Assembly: GCA_964563335.1 (NCBI GenBank)
Contig: CAZLWL010000019.1
Location: forward strand, 1 to 36,242
From: QNBT01 sp964563335
GTDB taxonomy: Bacteria; Planctomycetota; Phycisphaerae; Sedimentisphaerales; Anaerohalosphaeraceae
Reading direction: 5' to 3'
DNA: 36,242 nt
The position numbers and the translations under genes were made by a program. Positions within the stretch are counted from its first letter, which is position 1, and every line of letters starts with the position of its first letter. Under the pieces are notes generated by a model. That model saw only the letters and a list, made by a program, of their open reading frames with translations. It was not told the origin of the DNA and did no database searches. Positions 1 to 7,160 of this stretch are shown here, piece by piece.

Positions 1-1398
1 ATACTAATAAAAGGCAACGCCTTGCAGGTTGACTGGGAAGAGTTTACGCCGAAAGGCGAAATTGACTATATATTAGGCAATCCACCATTTATAGGTCATC
101 ATCTTCAAAGTGATAAGCAAAAAAAAGAGCAGCATGAAATATGGGGTGGCCATAGTTCTGCAGGAGTAATGGATTATGTGACCAATTGGTATATAAAGGC
201 TTCAGAGTATATTCAGGGGGCGAAGAAGAAAGTTGCGTTTGTCTCGACGAACTCAATTACAATGGGTGAGCAGGTAGGAATACTTTGGAACGAATTATTT
301 AATAAGTATAACATTAAGATACATTTTGCACATCGCACATTTAGCTGGAGCAGTGATCTCAAAAGCAAGTCGGCCGTTCATGTTGTAATAATAGGGTTTG
401 CGGCATTTGATACTGACAAAAAACTTATTTACGAATATGAGGATATTAAAGGAGAACCTCATCAAATAAACTCTGCTAACATAAATCAATATTTATTGGA
501 TGCTCCCGACATTGTTATCAGCAACCGATCTAATCCAATTTGTGATGTTCCAGCGATGAAATATGGAAGTAAGCCTACAGATGGTGGTAATTTTTTATTT
601 ACTGATGAAGAGAAAAAAGCTTTTATAGAAAAAGAACCACAGTCTGCCGAAGTCGTAAAGCCATTTCTAAGTGCAAGAGAATTTCTAAACAATAAACAGA
701 GATGGTGTTTGTGGTTGGTGGGCATTTCACCTGCAAAATTAAAAACTATGCCGGAAGTGATGAAGCGGGTCGAACAGGTGAGAAAGTTTCGTGCAGATAG
801 TAAAGCAAAATCTACACGAGACTATCCGTATCATACATTGTTCAGACAAGTAACACAGCCAGATAGTAATTATATTCTTGTGCCTCTCCACACATCTGAA
901 AATCGCAAATACATTCCATTTGGTTTTTTTGGTAAAGAATATATCGCAAACAATAGTTGCTCGACAATTCCTGATGCTACCTTGTATAACTTTGGAGTAT
1001 TGACATCGCAGATGCACATGGCGTGGGTTAAATATACTTGCGGTCGGTTAAAGAGTGATTTCAGGTATTCCAAAGACATCGTTTATAATAATTATCTGTG
1101 GCCTGAGGGGGCAAGTGAAAGGCAGGTAGCGGCAGTTGAGACGGCTGCGCAGGTGGTTTTAGACGAGCGAGATAAGCATCCGGAGAGCAGTCTTGCTGAT
1201 ATGTACGACCCGTTGACGATGCCGCCGGGGCTGGTTAAGGCGCATAATGTTTTAGATAGGGCTGTTGACAAGTGTTATCGAGGTGAGGCGTTTGGAAGCG
1301 AGATGGAACGGATGAAATATTTGTTCGGGCTGTACAACAAGTATACCAAACCTTTGATAAAGGAGGAGAAGAAAAAACGCAGAAGGAGAAGAAGGTAA
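1..1398 (+). CDS. MmeI-type class I DNA methyltransferase, C-terminal part
   Basis: The frame is open to the left edge, so the N-terminus (nuclease and helical parts in MmeI-like enzymes) lies outside the window; TTG at 22 is not a real start. The catalytic motif NPPF, typical of adenine-N6 methyltransferases, is seen near the start inside ILGNPPFIGHH. Next come the rest of the SAM-dependent methyltransferase fold, a middle region expected to be the target-recognition domain, and a C-terminal tail (LADMYDPLTMPPGLVKAHN) characteristic of the MmeI/YeeA group. The last residues are an unusual run of lysines and arginines. MmeI-like proteins modify, and in full-length single-chain form also cleave, DNA. 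Whether this one is methylase-only cannot be decided without the missing N-terminus. The next gene belongs to another function, so no partner is visible. Confidence 0.85.
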   Translation: MLIKGNALQVDWEEFTPKGEIDYILGNPPFIGHHLQSDKQKKEQHEIWGGHSSAGVMDYVTNWYIKASEYIQGAKKKVAFVSTNSITMGEQVGILWNELFNKYNIKIHFAHRTFSWSSDLKSKSAVHVVIIGFAAFDTDKKLIYEYEDIKGEPHQINSANINQYLLDAPDIVISNRSNPICDVPAMKYGSKPTDGGNFLFTDEEKKAFIEKEPQSAEVVKPFLSAREFLNNKQRWCLWLVGISPAKLKTMPEVMKRVEQVRKFRADSKAKSTRDYPYHTLFRQVTQPDSNYILVPLHTSENRKYIPFGFFGKEYIANNSCSTIPDATLYNFGVLTSQMHMAWVKYTCGRLKSDFRYSKDIVYNNYLWPEGASERQVAAVETAAQVVLDERDKHPESSLADMYDPLTMPPGLVKAHNVLDRAVDKCYRGEAFGSEMERMKYLFGLYNKYTKPLIKEEKKKRRRRRR

Positions 1399-1516
1399 GG
1401 ACTTTCGTTTGACAATATAGGGTCGGGTCCTCATAGAAAACCTTAGACATTTAACGGATTTTCTATACAATCTTACGATTCTGACATTATTAAACCATAG
1501 TTAATAGGTGGAATTT

Positions 1517-1678
1517 ATGAGAACTCGGCCCTGGACAATGCTGCTGATGATGTTGGCAGGATGGCTAAACAGACATCATTAGGATGTGATCGAGTATCTC
1601 AAGGAAGAGAACAAGATCTTACGGGAAAAAATCGGCAAAAAGAAGGATGGAAATAAGAACGAGTCGGACAAGAGTTGA
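1517..1678 (+). pseudogene. N-terminal remnant of an integrase/transposase
   Basis: From ATG 1517 the frame reads MRTRPWTMLLMMLAGWLNRH, then an amber codon (1580-1582), then DVIEYLKEENKILREKIGKK before running into unrelated sequence and a stop at 1676-1678. This pattern is known as the N-terminus of a family of rve-type integrases common in Planctomycetota and related environmental bacteria. In these, the residue at the amber position is usually Gln, so CAG to TAG is the simplest change. The DDE catalytic core is absent. It is a dead fragment, not a functional mobile element. Confidence 0.7.
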
Positions 1679-1787
1679 GGCTTCGGTGCCTTTAGGCACA
1701 AACGATCATGTATGAACGGGGCGGATTATATGTGAGATGGTTTTTGATGTGGATCAATAGAAAAGGTGGCTTGAGGTGGGTCCTTAA

Positions 1788-1945
1788 CGGGTGGAATATC
1801 GCCTACGGCGATGCTATTCTGCGGGTCCCTCCGCTCGCTGGCGCTCGGTCGGGATGACATAGCTTATTGGTTGTGTTGGGGTTATTATAAGTCGTGATGG
1901 TCGAGATTGCCGCGGCCTGCGATGCAGGCCTGGCAATGACAGAGG
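1788..1945. repeat. Dispersed repeat blocks, inverted copies at window end
   Basis: Block A (about 1791-1860) and block B (about 1879-1945) recur, imperfectly and in inverted orientation, at about 36165-36237 and 35955-36019. Part of block A (the segment around 1826-1858) also resembles about 24057-24081. These look like members of a genome-wide intergenic repeat family. They carry no coding signal. Confidence 0.7.
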
Positions 1946-2160
1946 CAAGGCCGGTATGACAAGTGTGCGGCGGCGCCGAGGTGTCGGGACAGGCAGGACG
2001 TTACGATTTTAGATTGTATCCCTGCCTTCGCAGGGACAAGCATTTGATATTGTATATTGGGCCGAAACGCTTCGCGGTTTTTTTGAACAGATTGCTCCAC
2101 TTCGGCCCAAGATGGCTTCGGTCGGAATGACGTGGTGGGCGCGGGGATGGGAGAGAGTTT

Positions 2161-2189
2161 TTGCTATTTTGGAGGTTTATTGGTACAAT
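2161..2189 (+). promoter_or_regulatory. Candidate sigma70 promoter for pilT-like gene
   Basis: TTGCTA (2161-2166), a 17-bp spacer, and TACAAT (2184-2189) lie 48 bp upstream of the ATG at 2237. Both hexamers are close to consensus. This is sequence-only evidence. Confidence 0.45.
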
Positions 2190-2236
2190 AGTGGTGACGG
2201 CAGGTTCGACTCGGGTTTTATTAGCAAGGGGATTCT

Positions 2237-3391
2237 ATGTGTGCGGAAATGTCAGTTGATTCGAAGATTTATCCCTGCGTAGATGGGCAAATGTCGAGCA
2301 TGACGGATATGTTGGCCTACTTCGAACAGCAGGGGGTGATGCGGGTGTCGGATTTGCATATAAAGATCGGTGCTCAGCCGGCGTATAGGGTTGACGGCGA
2401 CCTTGTGAAGATAGAAGGGGCGGTCGTAAGCGAAGAGGTTGCCAGAGGGCTGATATATCCGCTGATTGGCGCCAAGTGTGTCGAGACGCTCAAAAGGCAA
2501 AGCAGTGTGGATTGTTCGTACAGGGTGGGCAAGCTGCAATTCCGCATAAATGTGTTCGTGGATAATGACGGTGTCAGTGCGGCGATTCGGGCGCTTTGGG
2601 TGGACATACCAAAGCCGGAGCAGATCGGCTTCTCTAACGATGTGTGGGAAGATATTGTGAGACGAAAATGCGGCCTGGTGCTTTTTACAGGTATTACGGG
2701 TGCGGGCAAGAGCACGTCAATTGCTTCAATAATAGACAGGATAAATCAGAACAGGGCGTGCAGGATAATCACGTTGGAAGACCCGATTGAGTACATATTC
2801 ACACAGCGGAACTCGATGATATCGCAGCGTGAGGTGGGCAGAGACGTGGAGACGTTTAAAGATGGGCTTCGTGCGATGATGCGTGAGGACCCGGATGTGA
2901 TATTTGTTGGTGAGATGCGTGATGCGGAGACCGTGTCGCTGACGCTGACGGCTGCGGAGACGGGGCATCTTGTGTTTTCAACTCTGCACACGCGTGATGT
3001 AGTTGGGTCGATAACGCGGATTCTGGATTACTTTACTTCAGGCAGGCAGGAAGAGGTTAGAAATCAGCTTTCATTAGGGCTTGCGTATGTGCTGAGTCAG
3101 AAGCTTATCCCGCGAAAAGACGGCAACGGTAGAATCGTGGCGATGGAGGTGCTCAACAATAACTACGCCGTCGCTAATCTGATTCGGACGGGCAAGGTTG
3201 AGCAGATTTATTCTCAGTTGCAGATAAAGACGAAGAATCAGCCGGATGAGAAGATGTTAACGATGGAAAGGCACCTGGCAAGGCTGGTCAAGGCGGGCAA
3301 AGTGGATTTGCTCGAGGCGCAGAAGTGGGCCAACGACTACAAGTGCTTCGTTGACGCGCTGAATACCGTTTCGGACGTGGAATTGGATTAG
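2237..3391 (+). CDS. PilT-like type IV pilus retraction ATPase (solitary copy)
   Basis: PilT/GspE-superfamily hexameric ATPase of 384 residues, close to the usual 340-380 for PilT. Seen in order: an N-terminal PAS-like domain with the PilT signature SDLHIKIGAQPAYRVDG; Walker A GITGAGKS (about 153-160); an Asp box (ITLEDPIEYI); Walker B with VGEMRDAETV (about 221-230); and a His box (AAETGHLVFSTLHT). It should power pilus retraction or a related envelope machine at the inner membrane. No pilin, PilB, PilC or secretin gene is adjacent. ATG 2237 is used because it follows AAGGGG; ATG 2249 is possible. A second, clearly divergent PilT lies at 18569-19666. The two probably serve different machines, or this one is accessory (inference). 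Confidence 0.9.
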   Translation: MCAEMSVDSKIYPCVDGQMSSMTDMLAYFEQQGVMRVSDLHIKIGAQPAYRVDGDLVKIEGAVVSEEVARGLIYPLIGAKCVETLKRQSSVDCSYRVGKLQFRINVFVDNDGVSAAIRALWVDIPKPEQIGFSNDVWEDIVRRKCGLVLFTGITGAGKSTSIASIIDRINQNRACRIITLEDPIEYIFTQRNSMISQREVGRDVETFKDGLRAMMREDPDVIFVGEMRDAETVSLTLTAAETGHLVFSTLHTRDVVGSITRILDYFTSGRQEEVRNQLSLGLAYVLSQKLIPRKDGNGRIVAMEVLNNNYAVANLIRTGKVEQIYSQLQIKTKNQPDEKMLTMERHLARLVKAGKVDLLEAQKWANDYKCFVDALNTVSDVELD

Positions 3392-3826
3392 ATGACGATT
3401 ACATTTGTGCCCAAGTGCGGCAGGCTTTCGCATCCCACCATCCCAACAGGACGTAAAAATATTATTGACATGCCGTTTTTCAACACTTATATCCAGCGGC
3501 GGTATTGTTGACTGATTGGGTGTTAATCCGTGTCTAAAAACAAAAACGGTCAGTTTGAGTTAATAGTGTGCCCCTTTTCGCCGGTGTTTAACAAGGGCCG
3601 CAAGGCCTCGCTCGTTAATTTTGTCTCACTTGTTGTCAACAACAGCCGACCGGGATTGTGAGTTTTCCACCCCGGCGGTGGGATAGGGCGAGTTAGTCCT
3701 TACCTGCGACCATAGGAAACCATCCCATCGACTCATCGTTAAGGCCGACAACTGCTGTGATAAATTCATTATGGCACGCGAGCTTGTTCCCCCTCTCACC
3801 TTGCCGCCGCATTAGCCCAGGGGGCG
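3392..3826. other. Intergenic region, no gene recognised
   Basis: Contains one arm of a 44-bp perfect direct repeat (3519-3562), then about 200 bp of GC-rich sequence with short complementary segments (for example TGGGAT near 3676 and ATCCCA near 3723). No protein family is recognised in any frame. A structured RNA or the remains of an inserted element are possible, but neither is supported by a known motif. Confidence 0.4.
3519..3562 (+). repeat. 44-bp perfect direct repeat, copy 1
   Basis: Identical to 7102-7145. It begins with the GTTAATCCGTGTCTAA motif that also occurs, with different downstream sequence, at about 24107-24122. A short inverted match to its right end lies at about 6896-6911. 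Copy 2 sits 15 bp before the broken symporter gene. Confidence 0.85.
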
Positions 3827-3886
3827 AAGCTGATACCTTTAACACAGGGCCAGTTCGCTATCGTCGATGCCGACGACTACGACCGG

Positions 3887-4294
3887 TTGAGCCAACACAA
3901 ATGGTATGCCATCAAGACTCCGAAAACATACTACGCGGCAAGGAACAGCAAGCGCAAGAATATTCGGATGCACCGGCTGATTACCAGCGCCCCGAAGGGT
4001 CTTTTCGTTGACCATATCGACCACGACGGCCTGGACAATCGAAAGAGTAATCTTCGTCTCTGCACCCGCAGACAGAACAACCGAAACCGGCGGCCATGCG
4101 ACAAAACATCAAGATATAAAGGGGTTTGCTGGAATAAGTATGCAAAAAAATTCATGGCATCGATATCCATCGATGGAAAAAATGAAACTTTAGGGTATTT
4201 CGATGACCAGGTCGCCGCTGCAAAGGCATACGACAAAGCCGCAAAAAAACTCTTCGGCGAATTCACATATTTAAATTTTCCGAGTGATTCCTGA
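3887..4294 (+). CDS. HNH endonuclease with AP2 DNA-binding domain
   Basis: An HNH fold (VDHIDHDGLDNRKSNLRLCT, residues about 42-61, followed by QNNRNR) is joined to an AP2 domain (SRYKGVCWNKYAKKF ... LGYFDDQVAAAKAYDKAAKKLFGEF). This architecture is known from homing-type endonucleases and is very abundant in Planctomycetota. TTG 3887 is the only conventional start in the frame. However, family-like coding continues upstream (KLIPLTQGQFAIVDADDYDRL from 3827), and the frame is open back to 3764 with no ATG, GTG or TTG. The native start is therefore missing or non-standard, and the gene may be a 5'-damaged copy. It ends 8 bp before a 37-bp tandem repeat. A decayed relative lies at 19913-20000. 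Confidence 0.7.
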   Translation: MSQHKWYAIKTPKTYYAARNSKRKNIRMHRLITSAPKGLFVDHIDHDGLDNRKSNLRLCTRRQNNRNRRPCDKTSRYKGVCWNKYAKKFMASISIDGKNETLGYFDDQVAAAKAYDKAAKKLFGEFTYLNFPSDS

Positions 4295-4301
4295 TTTTTT
4301 T

Positions 4302-4375
4302 AGCGCGGCGTCACAAATGTATCCGATTTTCCTACAGAAGCGCGGCGTCACAAATGTATCCGATTTTCCTACAGA
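4302..4375 (+). repeat. Tandem 37-bp repeat, two full units plus start of a third
   Basis: Units at 4302-4338 and 4339-4375 are identical, and a third begins at 4376 before diverging after about 9 bp. A single unit recurs inside the second long direct repeat (5514-5550). There are no spacers, so this is not a CRISPR array. Confidence 0.85.
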
Positions 4376-4483
4376 AGCGCGGCGGCGCAAGCCGCCCGAT
4401 CCTGCATGCCCGATCCTGCATTTACAAAGCAGCCCGGCCTGCCTGTCCTGAGCGAAGCCGAAGGGGCCGGGCTTCCACATTCG
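4325..4483 (+). repeat. 159-bp perfect direct repeat, left copy
   Basis: Every base matches 5500-5658, an offset of 1175. The pair brackets the PEP-CTERM gene, its operator, promoter and terminator. The 3' half includes the CCTGAGCGAAGCCGAAGG motif, a common dispersed repeat core; a related core is at about 4496-4516 and near 35812. Confidence 0.95.
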
Positions 4484-4666
4484 ACGTGAGTTTATCCTGA
4501 GTGCAGTCGAAGGGATGTTCGACGTTCTCCTCCTCTTTGTCATTCCGGGCTTGTCGAACGGGTCGAAGGTTTAGTGCTTCGGATTTATATTCATGTAGGG
4601 TATGCCTCGCATACCATTTCTAATAAATACGCTGTCCGCTGTCCGCTGCATGCTAATCTAGTCGCC
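4484..4666. other. Repeat-like spacer upstream of PEP-CTERM gene
   Basis: Continues with degenerate copies of the GAGTGCAGTCGAAGG-type core and a short unlabelled stretch. No coding potential is seen. It leads into the operator at 4667. Confidence 0.4.
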
Positions 4667-4695
4667 GCAAAATCGAGAGTAAAAGACGCAAAATC
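4667..4695 (+). promoter_or_regulatory. Operator-like direct repeat, GCAAAATC twice, 21-bp period
   Basis: GCAAAATC at 4667-4674 and 4688-4695, separated by 13 bp. The same pair with the same 21-bp period occurs at 12560-12588, upstream of the XylR-type regulator gene, and the flanks also agree (AGA after the first box, AC before the second). AraC-family proteins bind two direct half-sites about 21 bp apart on one DNA face. The second box ends 2 bp before the presumed -35 region, the usual place for an AraC-type activator. Confidence 0.65.
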
Positions 4696-4697
4696 GA

Positions 4698-4726
4698 GAC
4701 TTTTTATATTCTCTTGTTGATATAAT
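4698..4726 (+). promoter_or_regulatory. Candidate activator-dependent promoter of PEP-CTERM gene
   Basis: A perfect TATAAT (4721-4726) has, 17 bp upstream, only GACTTT (4698-4703), a poor -35. A strong -10 with a weak -35 abutting a tandem operator is typical of promoters that need an AraC-class activator. The distance to the start codon is about 63 bp. Confidence 0.5.
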
Positions 4727-4788
4727 AATATGGTTACGGAGAGTATCTTTGTAGCCATTGAGTTTGCGTAACCTGGAGGAGGAAGCAA

Positions 4789-5430
4789 GTGGTGAAAAGA
4801 CTGGCTGCCTTGACTTTGGTTGTGGCCTTTGTGATACCGGCCGCGGCTGATGACCTTAACCAGCCCGAATGGCGGGGCGAGGCGGATACTGTCTTTGCAG
4901 AATGGGACTTTCCCACCTCCGGCAGTATCAATTCAGATCCCTATTCCGGTCCCGGCATAGACGACACTTACCTGTGGACCGCGGGGTCGTGGACATACCA
5001 CGACAACTACCAGGGTCGACAGGGTGTCTGGCAAATAAACGGTGACGGTGGATGGGACGTAGCGAACTACGAGCCAACTGAGGGCGGAAAATATATCCAG
5101 GTCCAAATCACCTACTACGGGGACATTGAAGGGATGCACGCCTATGCGGAGGATTTCATACCGGAATATATGGAAGAGACGGTCGATTTTACAGTTGACT
5201 CCACCACGCCCCTTGAGAACGGCTGGACATACGCGCTGCTGACCGGACAGTTCACAACCTTCAACCCTGATATGGAGTCGTACTATCCCTACGCTTCGGG
5301 CGGGACCCCACCCACAGGCGGGTTATATGTCGATCAAATTGTCATCGAGACTCTGCACTATACACCTGAGCCGGCGACGATGGTGCTGCTTGGCCTTGGC
5401 GGCTTGATGGTGATTCGGCGCAGAAAATAG
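4789..5430 (+). CDS. PEP-CTERM sorting domain exported protein
   Basis: Of 213 residues. Residues 1-20 form a Sec signal peptide (VKRLAALTLVVAFVIPAAAD). The C-terminus is a canonical PEP-CTERM tail: TPEPATMVLLGLGGLMVIRRRK has the PEP motif, a hydrophobic helix and a basic end. Such tails are recognised by exosortase, which cleaves and anchors or releases the protein at the envelope. The central part (about 30-185) is rich in Trp, Tyr, Gly and Asp and reads like a beta-sandwich domain, but I do not recognise the family. Start: GTG 4789 or GTG 4792, both after GGAGGAGG (4775-4782). The gene is a single-gene unit with its own operator, promoter and terminator, enclosed by 159-bp direct repeats. 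The shared operator suggests a role tied to carbohydrate sensing (inference). Confidence 0.85.
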   Translation: MVKRLAALTLVVAFVIPAAADDLNQPEWRGEADTVFAEWDFPTSGSINSDPYSGPGIDDTYLWTAGSWTYHDNYQGRQGVWQINGDGGWDVANYEPTEGGKYIQVQITYYGDIEGMHAYAEDFIPEYMEETVDFTVDSTTPLENGWTYALLTGQFTTFNPDMESYYPYASGGTPPTGGLYVDQIVIETLHYTPEPATMVLLGLGGLMVIRRRK

Positions 5431-5458
5431 TGAAGAAGGTGAGAGTTGAAAACTGGAT

Positions 5459-5492
5459 CCTTCCCGGTTTCCTGGACCGGGAAGGTTTTTTT
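5459..5492 (+). terminator. Rho-independent terminator of PEP-CTERM gene
   Basis: A 10-bp perfect stem (CCTTCCCGGT 5459-5468 with ACCGGGAAGG 5476-5485), a 7-nt loop, then seven T residues. It lies 28 bp after the stop codon. Confidence 0.9.
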
Positions 5493-5499
5493 ATGACAG

Positions 5500-5658
5500 G
5501 ATTTTCCTACAGAAGCGCGGCGTCACAAATGTATCCGATTTTCCTACAGAAGCGCGGCGGCGCAAGCCGCCCGATCCTGCATGCCCGATCCTGCATTTAC
5601 AAAGCAGCCCGGCCTGCCTGTCCTGAGCGAAGCCGAAGGGGCCGGGCTTCCACATTCG
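5500..5658 (+). repeat. 159-bp perfect direct repeat, right copy
   Basis: Identical to 4325-4483. It begins 8 bp after the terminator's T-run. Its right end cuts into a minus-strand coding frame (5659-5963), whose C-terminus is replaced by repeat-encoded residues. This suggests the repeat, or the whole bracketed cassette, arrived in an older gene. Confidence 0.95.
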
Positions 5659-5963
5659 TAACACGCTTCAAAGGCCTCGGAGAGATCGTAAAACATTTCT
5701 TCGCTTTGCTCAAAAGAATCCTTGGATTCTCGGAACTTCTTTATGAACTCATTGTAAGTGTCCGGTAAACCATACATAAGTTCAGACTTGTAATATCGGT
5801 CAATTTCTTCCCAATCTTCTCGAGCACTTTGCCTCGCTCTGTCGATAGCAGCCTTATCGCCAATAGCCACTGCAATAGGGATAAGCTCAAAGAGGGATTC
5901 GTTGTATAACTCAAGCCCATGGTCTGCGCTGTAGGCAGTCTTAAGTTTTTCTAGAAATACGGT
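5659..5963 (-). pseudogene. Truncated gene fragment, family not recognised
   Basis: The minus frame is open from 5963 (after a TGA at 5966-5964) to the repeat junction at 5658. The reading is protein-like and acidic: FLEKLKTAYSADHGLELYNE ... IAVAIGDKAAIDRARQSARE ... YKSELMYGLPDTYNEFIKKF ... MFYDLSEAFEACYE. It then enters repeat DNA. Only a GTG at 5870 could start it, in the middle of what looks like continuous coding. Both ends appear lost, so this is best seen as a relic. The helical, charged composition gives no clear family. A GTG-initiated 108-residue protein ending in repeat sequence cannot be excluded. Confidence 0.5.
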
Positions 5964-6013
5964 TCAACTCCCAAAAAGTTGGTTGAGCACGGCTCTTGCA
6001 GATCCGGCGAATG

Positions 6014-6096
6014 GTTTTCGCCTTCGCCTTGCTTTCGCCGCCTCAAGGGCTTACGCCCAAAGGGTGAAGGCGGCGAAAGCGGACTACGGCGAAAAC
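6014..6096. repeat. Large nested inverted repeat (cruciform/hairpin)
   Basis: Outer arms GTTTTCGCC (6014-6022) and GGCGAAAAC (6088-6096); inner arms of 13 bp, GCTTTCGCCGCCT (6031-6043) and AGGCGGCGAAAGC (6068-6080), plus a small GGGC/GCCC pair at the tip. All arms are perfect. It is not followed by a T-run, so it is not a simple terminator. It resembles a palindromic intergenic repeat element. Confidence 0.75.
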
Positions 6097-6370
6097 AAAC
6101 GCCCTAATATGCTAATGGCCCGAGAATCAGCCTAAGTCCTTGAAAGACATAAGGTCGTATTAAGTACCGTGTCCTCCATCACCAACTTTATTGGATGAGA
6201 GCCATAAATAAATTACCACGCGAACTCGAAACACGCAAGCTACCTCTTTGGGGACCCGGATTGAAGCAATTCCTTCAAAAGTGGATGGTCTGCCACCGTT
6301 AAGTGAATGACTGAAGTACAGACTACCATTTGCACATTTGAATTGTTACGTTCAGCTTTGTATTAGCATC

Positions 6371-6444
6371 AAAACAGTTTGGGCAGACGGATAAATTGGG
6401 ATGTGCGGGGGGCAATTTCTCCGTCTGGGGACCCGGGCTGTTTT
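6371..6444 (+). ncRNA. Candidate structured RNA element (three nested stems)
   Basis: Nested pairings in order: AAAACAG (6371-6377) with CTGTTTT (6438-6444); CAGACGGA (6384-6391) with TCCGTCTG (6420-6427); AATTG (6394-6398) with CAATT (6413-6417). The terminal loop is G-rich. Three co-linear perfect stems in 74 nt suggest RNA folding rather than chance. I do not recognise a known RNA family. Confidence 0.3.
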
Positions 6445-7101
6445 GAGGCATCAATCTGGAGTGAATATGCTATTAGGTGAAGGCTAAGCACGGGGAAGCT
6501 GTCGAGGCCAACGTTTGAGTATGGACTGATAAGTAATGCTACTGCGCAATGCCCATCACAGTCTTAGATTGACGGCGGTCACAGATTTTGGTATCGTCTA
6601 TTCAGAAGTTGAAAAGTATGGCGCTGAAAAATTACGAAGAAATTGTTTCAAATTTTAACTCATCTACGCTTGTCCTAGCAAGTATATAAAACGGAAAAGT
6701 AGTTGATCATATGGAGTCACCTTGACCTTCTCGGCAATCACTCACAAATCACCGAACAGCAACAATTGTCCGGTTTCCAATCAAAACGCTGTAACTATAC
6801 TGAAAACACGGTTTTTTTCGAAAACGCAGATTTGTGCTTGACAGTTGTCGGGCACTATGCTAAGAATCTGGCTTTACAACAGGCGGTAACTTATTAACTC
6901 AAACTGACCGATTTTAAGGTTATGTATTGATATAAGTAAAGTTTTAACAAAGAGATAACCCAATTTGTCATTCCCGTCCCGACTTGTCGGGACTTTCGCA
7001 GGTGTAAACTTGTCCCCGCGGAAGCGGGGAGCGGGGACCCAGGTATTTATAAACAGTGTTAATCTGTGTTAATCCGTGTCTAAGAAATTTATTAAGAAAA
7101 C

Positions 7102-7145
7102 GGTGTTAATCCGTGTCTAAAAACAAAAACGGTCAGTTTGAGTTA
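7102..7145 (+). repeat. 44-bp perfect direct repeat, copy 2
   Basis: Identical to 3519-3562. It lies immediately before the point where symporter coding sequence begins without its N-terminal half, so it may mark the recombination point that removed the 5' end of the operon. Confidence 0.85.
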
Positions 7146-7160
7146 TTAAGATATTAAGGC

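Larger units (their letters stand above)
1399..2160. other. Repeat-rich intergenic region
   Basis: No intact gene is seen. The stretch holds an integrase remnant (1517-1678), a segment containing dispersed genomic repeats (about 1788-1945) and more repeat-like sequence up to about 2130. Short minus-strand frames here look like chance readings of the repeats. Confidence 0.6.
5964..7101. other. Long non-coding region with large hairpins
   Basis: About 1.1 kb with no convincing gene; a 64-residue plus frame at 6703-6897 lacks a ribosome-binding site and protein-like character. Visible structure: a nested hairpin at 6014-6096, another at 6371-6444, and dispersed repeat sequence from about 6966 (SD-like purines and GTTAATCTGTG motifs) to 7101. 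Composition becomes AT-rich after about 6600. The middle part (about 6120-6600) is not repeat-like and could encode a structured RNA or be remains of a lost gene. Confidence 0.4.

Noticed and set aside
3771..3790. Sigma54-type promoter (TGGCAC...)
   Set aside because: TGGCAC is followed by TTG at the wrong spacing and without the required GC at -12.
4302..4400. CRISPR-like array at the 37-bp repeat
   Set aside because: The units are directly adjacent with no spacers, and no cas gene is present.
5430..5768. 112-codon plus frame after the PEP-CTERM gene
   Set aside because: It consists of the terminator, the 159-bp repeat and the antisense of the broken fragment. No protein signal.
6100..6700. 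Group I or group II intron
   Set aside because: I looked for a domain V hairpin or the conserved group I core and found neither. There is no reverse transcriptase or intron endonuclease in place.
6703..6897. 64-codon plus frame in the long non-coding region
   Set aside because: No ribosome-binding site, no recognisable sequence, and it ends in an inverted match to the 44-bp repeat.
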